Shown here one piece after another: positions 1-4,854 of a stretch of 6,059 bases of DNA; within the stretch, counting starts at the first letter, position 1; every line of letters begins with the position of its first letter. The notes under the pieces were generated by a model. The model did no database searches. It was not told where the DNA came from and was given only the letters and a program-made list of their open reading frames with translations. Both the position numbers and the translations under genes were made by a program. Where the stretch lies: assembly GCA_002392705.1 (NCBI GenBank), contig DGHP01000169.1, positions 361-6,419 of the forward strand. Direction: 5' to 3'. This DNA comes from Lachnospiraceae bacterium UBA3845 (GTDB taxonomy: Bacteria; Bacillota; Clostridia; Lachnospirales; Lachnospiraceae).

Positions 1-60
1 AAGCGGGAATCCCCGGTAATTCAATTGCCGGGTAGTTCACCGGAAGATGAAGGCGGATGA
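1..60 (+). CDS. possible 3' end of an upstream gene (partial)
   Basis: Reading frame 1 is open from the left edge to a TGA at 58-60 and would encode a hydrophilic tail ending in PEDEGG. The other two forward frames stop earlier, at 17-19 (TAA) and 33-35 (TAG), and either could equally be the true end of an upstream gene. If frame 1 is real, its stop lies four bases before the ATG at 65, which would fit tight coupling to the methyltransferase. Only 19 codons are visible, no family can be recognised, and the palindrome at 12-32 argues that part of this stretch may be non-coding. Confidence 0.25.
   Translation, partial: KRESPVIQLPGSSPEDEGG
12..32. repeat. palindrome / potential RNA hairpin upstream of the methyltransferase
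   Basis: CCCGGTAATT and AATTGCCGGG flank a single central C. In RNA the arms pair along their whole length with one G-U wobble, giving a stem of about nine base pairs with a three-base loop. No run of T follows (the next bases are TAGTTCACC), so it does not look like a standard intrinsic terminator. It could be an mRNA-stabilising or processing hairpin, an attenuator element or an operator-type dyad. Nothing in the window decides between these. Confidence 0.4.
51..56 (+). promoter_or_regulatory. ribosome binding site deciding the methyltransferase start
   Basis: AGGCGG ends eight bases before the ATG at 65, which is good Shine-Dalgarno spacing. The earlier in-frame ATG at 47 has only CCGGAAG directly abutting it and a weak GGGTAG about eleven bases upstream. 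This favours the ATG at 65. Confidence 0.45.
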
Positions 61-64
61 CCTT

Positions 65-712
65 ATGAACAATTTCAGGGAGAATTGCGTCCGCGATCTA
101 AAGCGGCTCTTTCATCTATTATATACACTGACCTACTTTGTCTCACTGGTCCCTCTGAAGATTTACGATATTTTACATGGAACAGAATTCTCGGGAATCG
201 ATAATTCAGAGGACAAAGAAGGGCGGTATACGTACTATCCTTCTCCGGTGTTCTCGTTTCCGCGCCTTCGGAGATATATCCGAAGAAATATGCAAAACGG
301 AAGGGGAAGCTCAGTGCTGGATATTGGGTGCGGGAAGGGTTTCGTCCTTCTTTTTTTCAGCGGGCTCAGCTTCGACAAAGTGGCAGGGATTGAGTATGAC
401 GAGAAGCTGTGCCGCATTGCCAAAAGGAATCTGAGAAAAACTTCCGGGAAGGTAAAGGTATACAGGGCGGATGCGGCAGATTTTCCGCTGTATGAAAATT
501 TCGATACATTCTACCTGTACAACCCGTTTGACGAAAAGATACTTGAAAAATGCATCGATCAGATTCTGGCGTCTCTCAGGAAATGTCCGAGAAAGTTGAC
601 AGTATTTTACTGTAATCCTGTCTATGGGGACGTTCTGATGAATAAAGGGTTTAAGGAAGAAGCGCATTTTTATTACAAGACGACTATTTATACTTTGCGC
701 GGGGAAGAATAA
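65..712 (+). CDS. class I SAM-dependent methyltransferase
   Basis: Predicted to transfer a methyl group from S-adenosylmethionine to an unknown acceptor. The protein has 215 residues from the ATG at 65; an in-frame ATG at 47 would add six. The Rossmann-fold motif I, VLDIGCGKG, is at about 84-92. An acidic residue ending the second strand (GIEYD, Glu at about 110) would bind the ribose. A motif-II-type DAADF lies at about 136-140, and the motif-IV-like YNPF at about 152-155 sits at the active site. Before the fold there is a hydrophobic stretch (about 15-37, LFHLLYTLTYFVSLVPLK) that could be a membrane-contacting helix. This length and the NPF motif are typical of small methyltransferases in cell-surface and natural-product loci. 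The stop is three bases before the transporter start, so the two are co-transcribed. Family is secure; substrate and methylated atom (O, N or C) cannot be told. Confidence 0.85.
   Translation: MNNFRENCVRDLKRLFHLLYTLTYFVSLVPLKIYDILHGTEFSGIDNSEDKEGRYTYYPSPVFSFPRLRRYIRRNMQNGRGSSVLDIGCGKGFVLLFFSGLSFDKVAGIEYDEKLCRIAKRNLRKTSGKVKVYRADAADFPLYENFDTFYLYNPFDEKILEKCIDQILASLRKCPRKLTVFYCNPVYGDVLMNKGFKEEAHFYYKTTIYTLRGEE
701..707 (+). promoter_or_regulatory. ribosome binding site for the transporter gene
   Basis: GGGGAAG lies inside the last codons of the methyltransferase, eight bases before the ATG at 716. The transporter's translation start is therefore embedded in the upstream gene's end, which supports a shared transcript. 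Confidence 0.55.
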
Positions 713-715
713 AGA

Positions 716-2389
716 ATGAGTAAAGCGGGTTCCCGAAAAAGGAGGTTCAATAAAACACTTTTCTGCCTGTATCAGTCGACATCGGATGATCTGATGTTCT
801 GGTGCTGGTTCGACGTGCTCATACTAAGCATGAATTACGGATTTAGCATGACGCAGATCTCACTGCTCTTCTCCGTGTCTTTCTGGGCGGCTTTAGCCAT
901 GAAGCTGCCCGCGAACGCTCTGGCTAAGAAGCTTGGAGCAGCCCGCTGTGTTCTGCTCTCCGCCGCGCTGTTTCTTTCGGCCGCTCTTCTCCTGACTTTC
1001 GGCAGTACGTTCGCAGTGGCGGTTGTCGGTCAGAGCATCTATCTGGCCGCCGGAAGCTTTCAGGAAATGGCAACGGTGATTGCCAAAAAAGCAGCGGAGA
1101 GAGATCCTGCCCATGTAGACTATATGCAGCTCATGTCGACAACAGGGGTCATATTTTCCGTCATCAGCCTGATTGGGGCTGTCAGCATGAGCAGATTGTA
1201 TGAGATAAATAAAAATCTGCCGATGTATATCTGCATCGGTTTCTGCCTGAACTCATGTGTTCTTGCTTATTTTATCAGTAAATATGATGAGGAGGACACA
1301 AAGGAAAGCCAGAGGACCCGGCGCGAGACGCTGCCGGGAATGAAAATGCGTTCCTTTGACAAAACGACGCTCAGCTGTCTCTTCCTGTCCGTACTGTTTA
1401 TGGTGATTTTCTACGTGTCAGGGGATTATTTAAAAATAATGCTTGAAAACGATCTCTCCGCGGTGACAGACAGCGGCAGAACGGTGTTTCTTTTTTCCAT
1501 GATCCTCCTTTTGAGCAGGATTGTTAAAATAGTGAGCAATCTCCTGCTATATGCCGGCAGAAACATAAAAATCGGTCAGGAGAGAGTGATTTCCTTTGTC
1601 GTGATCGGTGTTGTCCTGATTTCTTCTTTTGGAGTACTGAGCAAATGGGGAAGCGGATATTATGGCATTATGCTGGCTGCTTCTGCTTTTCTGATACGGG
1701 TGATTGTTTTCGACCCGTTTCGCTTCAGCATATATGACTTCATGCTGAAGCGGCTGAAAGAAGATAAGATGATTGATGTTCTTTTTGTCCAGTCCACCGG
1801 GAGCGAAATTTCAAGAGCGGTCTTTTCAACAGTTTCGACAGTATTACTGAAGTATTATGGTATACACAGTGTCATGCTGATGCTGCTTATCATCAGCCTT
1901 ATATTTGCAGCCGGGTATGTCGTTATTCGCAGACACCTGGTGCGGGCAAACGGCAATCATAAGTTCCTCAGATGGAAAAAGACGGAGATTGACGCGGCTG
2001 ACAGTCTTACAGTGGCTGTGGCAGCGCTGCTTATGCATTACGGTGTTGTGGAAGACACCTCTTATACGCCGGAGAAGCTGGCAGAGAAGCTCACGTCCGT
2101 GGAAGATATAGATGCAGTAGACCGTGATATTCAGTTCAGCGGTTTTCATGAATATCAGGAGGAGACGCTGAGAAGACTTTTTTATGCCGGTCATCCCTGC
2201 GCGATCAGAACCGTTATAAAGGAAGGAGATCAGGACCACTGGCTGCCGGTCATGTATCTGGATGATGACGGGGGCGTCATATGGAATCCTTATTCCGGGG
2301 AGCGCTTTCTTGCGGAATTATATCAGATCAGGGAGATATGTTGTTTCACTGTTCTGTCTGATAAAGAAATTTTGCAGTCGTTTCTCTGA
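716..2389 (+). CDS. MFS transporter with C-terminal degenerate C39 peptidase-like domain
   Basis: Membrane exporter or importer of 557 residues. About twelve hydrophobic segments are visible, roughly at 25-45, 46-66, 76-97, 98-120, 141-160, 169-187, 218-236, 255-280, 290-307, 315-333, 357-380 and 383-404, with a charged central loop (188-215). This is major facilitator architecture. The loop after helix 2 (ANALAKKLGAARC) looks like an eroded MFS motif A. Residues about 425-550 are an extra, soluble, presumably cytosolic domain. It carries DSLTVAVAALLMHYG (429-443), TPEKLAEKL (451-459), GHPCAIR (492-498), DHW (507-509) and WNPYSG (523-528), the order seen in C39/C39-like peptidase domains. The expected catalytic Cys of DCG aligns with Ser430, the His (508) is kept, and the usual Asp-Pro is Asn-Pro (524-525). 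The domain is therefore probably a non-proteolytic binding module. Context suggests it exports the operon's product; direction and substrate are inferred. MFS call secure, C39-like call moderate. Confidence 0.85.
   Translation: MSKAGSRKRRFNKTLFCLYQSTSDDLMFWCWFDVLILSMNYGFSMTQISLLFSVSFWAALAMKLPANALAKKLGAARCVLLSAALFLSAALLLTFGSTFAVAVVGQSIYLAAGSFQEMATVIAKKAAERDPAHVDYMQLMSTTGVIFSVISLIGAVSMSRLYEINKNLPMYICIGFCLNSCVLAYFISKYDEEDTKESQRTRRETLPGMKMRSFDKTTLSCLFLSVLFMVIFYVSGDYLKIMLENDLSAVTDSGRTVFLFSMILLLSRIVKIVSNLLLYAGRNIKIGQERVISFVVIGVVLISSFGVLSKWGSGYYGIMLAASAFLIRVIVFDPFRFSIYDFMLKRLKEDKMIDVLFVQSTGSEISRAVFSTVSTVLLKYYGIHSVMLMLLIISLIFAAGYVVIRRHLVRANGNHKFLRWKKTEIDAADSLTVAVAALLMHYGVVEDTSYTPEKLAEKLTSVEDIDAVDRDIQFSGFHEYQEETLRRLFYAGHPCAIRTVIKEGDQDHWLPVMYLDDDGGVIWNPYSGERFLAELYQIREICCFTVLSDKEILQSFL
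1988..2365 (+). other. C39 peptidase-like domain (Cys to Ser) at the C-terminus of the transporter
   Basis: This marks residues about 425-550 of the MFS protein. The pattern D-[S]-x13-type helix ending in HYG, a TPEKLAEKL helix, G-H-P followed by a beta strand, HW, a DDDGG turn and NPYSG matches the layout of C39-like domains (DCGxxxLAxxxxYYG ... GxPVIxxxx ... HWVxxxGxD ... NDP). Ser430 sits where the nucleophilic cysteine is expected. Established parallel: the C39-like domain of some type I secretion ABC transporters lacks the cysteine and binds substrate instead of cutting it. The assignment rests on motif reading alone. Confidence 0.55.
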
Positions 2390-2418
2390 GACGAGGCATA
2401 TACATTCGAAAAGCTTAT

Positions 2419-2425
2419 GAGGTGG
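2419..2425 (+). promoter_or_regulatory. ribosome binding site deciding the glycerophosphotransferase-like start
   Basis: GAGGTGG ends six bases before the ATG at 2432. It overlaps the alternative in-frame ATG at 2417, which itself has no well-spaced purine-rich site (nearest GAGG about 20 bases upstream). The ATG at 2432 is therefore preferred. Confidence 0.6.
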
Positions 2426-2431
2426 ATATCT

Positions 2432-3703
2432 ATGGTTGATAAGGTTCTGGAGGAAATCCGGCTAAACAGGGTCTGGGATCCCGACAGATGGGAGCGGATT
2501 AAAGCACAGGCGGAAAGACTGTCAGTGCATTACAGAGAAGTGATAGAGCAAAAAAGGCGGTCCGGAGATACGGTCATTCATTTTGCCGCATATGTGTCAA
2601 ATGCCGCAATGTACGGGATGGATGGTGTGTTCCGCCTTATGCGGCAGAATCCGCTGCGCTGGGATCCCAAAGTCGTAATTGTTCCCGATGTATCCAGGGG
2701 ATATCCGCATAAGAAGCAGACGTATCTTAGTGCCAGAGAGTATTTTACAGGCCTTTACGGGGCCGACGCGGTGCTGGATGGCTGGGATATTCAGACAGAT
2801 AGCTGCACAGACCTGACGGACCGGTTCGATGTCATCTATTTTGCGGATCCGTATGACGCGATGGCGCCGGAGGTGCATTCTATCCGTTACGCTTCCACAA
2901 GAAATGTTCTGCCGGTCTATGTCAACTACGGGTATGATGTCGGATATTACACGATGTATTCCAGAATGAAGGGGCCGGAGCTGAATCTGGTGTGGAAATA
3001 TTTCACTGAGACGGTCTATTCTGAGGAGGACTGCAGAAAACTGCAGATCATTCAGGGAAAAAATGTGGTGCTCACCGGATACGCCAAGATGGATGCGCTG
3101 GCCGGATTCCCCGTAAAGAGGGAGGGGGAGCGCAAAAAGATTCTCATCACGTCACACCACTCTGTAAATATGCCGGAGCTGCCGTTATCGAACTTCAGGA
3201 CATATTATAAACTGCTTCTGGAGCTTCCGGAGATGTTCCCGGAGATTGATTTTGTATTTCGGCCGCACCCTCTGATGTTCATCAGGCTGGTCAACGAAAA
3301 GGTCTGGACAAGTGAGCAGGTGAACTGCTATCTGGAGGACCTCAGGAAGGCCGGAATAGAGTATTCCGACGGCGGAGAATATTTGCATATCTTTGCGGAG
3401 TGCGACGCGATTATCAATGACTGCGGTTCCTTCACAATGGAGTGGCTGTTCACCGGAAAGCCGGGATGCTTTGTTCTGAACGAGGATCTTAAGGAGGAGC
3501 ATCTGACGACCCAGATGAAGGAGGCGATTGCCCGATACAGAATTGCCCGGAGCTTAGAGGACATTATCAGTTTCATTTCGGATGTTGCCGGCGGCAGATA
3601 TCCGGCGGACTGCGGAATGGACGACTGGGTCCGGGAGAATATTGCAGTTAATTATCCTCACGCTGCTGAAAAGATTCTCGGGGAGATGGATATTTTATCA
3701 TAG
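2432..3703 (+). CDS. CDP-glycerol glycerophosphotransferase-like protein
   Basis: Predicted to transfer a phospho-alcohol group from a CDP-alcohol, in the family of the teichoic-acid enzymes TagB/TagF. It has 423 residues from the ATG at 2432; a start at 2417 would add five. The C-terminal half shows family landmarks: a GYAKMDAL loop (about 216-223, the G.pr.D.L position), a beta strand ILITSHHS, FRPHP (about 276-280), and ECDAIINDCGSFTMEWLFTGKP-type residues (about 323-344). The last matches the usual D..i.D.SS...E.l..gkP nucleotide-binding segment, with Cys-Gly replacing part of the usual Tyr-Ser pair. The N-terminal half (FADPYDAM, then VYVNYGYDV) resembles the family's acceptor-side fold. 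No clear transmembrane helix or signal peptide is visible, so it is probably cytosolic or peripheral. The TagD-like gene downstream would make its donor. It is too isolated from other teichoic-acid genes to assign a TagB or TagF role; the acceptor is unknown. Confidence 0.75.
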   Translation: MVDKVLEEIRLNRVWDPDRWERIKAQAERLSVHYREVIEQKRRSGDTVIHFAAYVSNAAMYGMDGVFRLMRQNPLRWDPKVVIVPDVSRGYPHKKQTYLSAREYFTGLYGADAVLDGWDIQTDSCTDLTDRFDVIYFADPYDAMAPEVHSIRYASTRNVLPVYVNYGYDVGYYTMYSRMKGPELNLVWKYFTETVYSEEDCRKLQIIQGKNVVLTGYAKMDALAGFPVKREGERKKILITSHHSVNMPELPLSNFRTYYKLLLELPEMFPEIDFVFRPHPLMFIRLVNEKVWTSEQVNCYLEDLRKAGIEYSDGGEYLHIFAECDAIINDCGSFTMEWLFTGKPGCFVLNEDLKEEHLTTQMKEAIARYRIARSLEDIISFISDVAGGRYPADCGMDDWVRENIAVNYPHAAEKILGEMDILS

Positions 3704-3711
3704 GGGAAAAC

Positions 3712-4422
3712 ATGGATAGCAGATCATATACAATCGGTGTGTTAGGCGGTATGGGCACATATGCGACCATACACATCTTCAGGCAGTATGCAGAGGTTTT
3801 TCCGGCGGAGAAGGAGTGGGAACGCCCGAGGATCATCATTGACAACAGGTGCACCATGCCGAGCCGTGTCCGGGCTGCGCTGTACGGAGAGAACAGGCAG
3901 CAGCTGATCCGTGAGATGTCGGATTCTGTCAGGAATCTCGTAAAGAGCGGCTGCGACAGAATTCTTCTGGCCTGCAATACAGCGCATCTTTTTCTTCCGG
4001 ATATTATGGGGCAGGTCCCGGAGGCGGAGGGAAAAATCGTCAACATTATTGAAGTCTGCGCGGATGGTTTGCGCGAAGACGGCATTAGCGAGGTGTTCCT
4101 TCTGGCTTCCGAGGGAACCATAGATTCCGGGATCTATCAGGAGGCGTGCAGCGCGCGCGGAATCCGGTGCAGGACTCCGCGAAAAGAGGAATATGCGTAT
4201 CTTCGGGATTGCATAGAGGCTGTCAAGAGGGATCGGTACAGTGATGCGGTCCGCGCTGCATTTGCCAAGCTCGTGCTGAGAGGCAGCACGTGCGTGCTCG
4301 GGTGTACGGAACTTCCAATCTTGTATGAAAGATATCGGAATCTGTGCAGCGATGTACGGGTATATGACCCGACGTATATGGCACTTGCCCGGATCAGAAA
4401 AGAATTCAGTGCGGGGAGATGA
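3712..4422 (+). CDS. aspartate/glutamate racemase family protein
   Basis: A 236-residue member of the cofactor-independent Asp/Glu racemase superfamily, in which two cysteines act as acid and base at the alpha carbon. The opening strand and turn IGVLGGMGTYAT (8-19) is the classic amino-acid racemase start. IIIDNR..MPSR (41-52) corresponds to the substrate-contact region. The two catalytic-cysteine motifs are intact: LLACNTAH (Cys88) and VLGCTELP (Cys198). Length is normal for the family. It begins eight bases after the preceding stop, with AGGGG at 3702-3706 overlapping that stop as the likely ribosome site. In this operon it may supply a D-amino acid (for example D-Asp or D-Glu) to the ATP-grasp ligase. 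That use is inferred, and relatives such as maleate isomerase or decarboxylases share the fold, though the GGMG start and CNT/GCTEL pair favour a racemase. Confidence 0.85.
   Translation: MDSRSYTIGVLGGMGTYATIHIFRQYAEVFPAEKEWERPRIIIDNRCTMPSRVRAALYGENRQQLIREMSDSVRNLVKSGCDRILLACNTAHLFLPDIMGQVPEAEGKIVNIIEVCADGLREDGISEVFLLASEGTIDSGIYQEACSARGIRCRTPRKEEYAYLRDCIEAVKRDRYSDAVRAAFAKLVLRGSTCVLGCTELPILYERYRNLCSDVRVYDPTYMALARIRKEFSAGR
4413..4418 (+). promoter_or_regulatory. ribosome binding site for the cytidylyltransferase
   Basis: GGGGAG lies in the last codons of the racemase gene. It is seven bases before the ATG at 4426 and only four before the GTG at 4423, so the ATG is the better start. The racemase stop TGA (4420-4422) lies between the site and the start, a layout typical of translational coupling. 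Confidence 0.55.
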
Positions 4423-4425
4423 GTG

Positions 4426-4854
4426 ATGACAAAGGTCCTGACATTTGGCGTATTTGATTATTTTCACATCGGGCATCTGAAGCTGTTTCAGCAGTGCAGG
4501 GAATATGGCGATTATCTGGTCGTGGGAGTACAGAACGGAGAGTATGTTGCCAGATTCAAACCTGAGCAGGAGATGCTCTACACGACGGAGGAGCGAGCCT
4601 CGATGATTGAAGCTCTGCGCATTGTGGATGAGGTGTTCGTTTACGACACTCTCTGCGACGCCGTGATGGAAAAGACAGAGTTCGATATCCTTGCTCTCGG
4701 GGAAGACCATATCGGCGAGCGGTTCGATGTCATCATGGAGTGGTGTCTGGCGCACGGAAAGTCCGTCGTCCGCCTGAAACGGACTCCGGGGATCAGTTCA
4801 TCAGATATTAAGAGGACGCTTAGAATGAGGAGGCCAAAAGAAGCAGATGAGTAA
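4426..4854 (+). CDS. glycerol-3-phosphate cytidylyltransferase-like (TagD family)
   Basis: Predicted to join CTP and a phospho-alcohol, most simply glycerol 3-phosphate, giving a CDP-alcohol and pyrophosphate in the cytosol. The protein has 142 residues from the ATG at 4426, close to the usual TagD length of about 130. The nucleotidyltransferase signature TFGVFDYFHIGH (6-17) contains HIGH. YTTEERASMIEALRIVDEV (52-70) matches the TagD segment with E.R...i..ir.VDEV. LGEDHIGERFD (91-101) corresponds to the MGDDWEGKFD region, and RTPGISSSDIK (119-129) to the RTEGISTT.IK signature. It overlaps the next gene by eight bases. The likely partner is the glycerophosphotransferase-like protein upstream. 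Family assignment is strong; the alcohol could instead be ethanolamine, ribitol or a phosphonate, since TagD-like domains activate other phospho-compounds (e.g. the Fom1 cytidylyltransferase domain in fosfomycin synthesis). Confidence 0.85.
   Translation: MTKVLTFGVFDYFHIGHLKLFQQCREYGDYLVVGVQNGEYVARFKPEQEMLYTTEERASMIEALRIVDEVFVYDTLCDAVMEKTEFDILALGEDHIGERFDVIMEWCLAHGKSVVRLKRTPGISSSDIKRTLRMRRPKEADE
4827..4833 (+). promoter_or_regulatory. ribosome binding site for the ATP-grasp gene
   Basis: GAGGAGG inside the cytidylyltransferase 3' end precedes the ATG at 4847 by thirteen bases, which is longer than ideal. An in-frame TGA at 4826-4828 rules out any earlier start. Re-initiation from the overlapping upstream gene may help translation. 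Confidence 0.45.

Noticed and set aside
739..745. Strong AAGGAGG Shine-Dalgarno-like sequence near the start of the transporter gene
   Set aside because: No ATG, GTG or TTG start follows at suitable spacing in the transporter frame; it encodes the Lys-Arg-Arg tract of the N-terminus.
4272..4290. Inverted repeat CGTGCTG-AGAGG-CAGCACG, a possible hairpin
   Set aside because: It lies within the racemase coding sequence just before the second catalytic cysteine motif and has no following T-run; probably chance within a conserved coding stretch.
3742..4755. Long antisense open frame (337 codons) opposite the racemase and cytidylyltransferase genes
   Set aside because: It mirrors two well-supported genes with intact motifs, spans their junction, shows no recognisable domain and has no evident ribosome site; it is a by-product of the codon pattern on the + strand.
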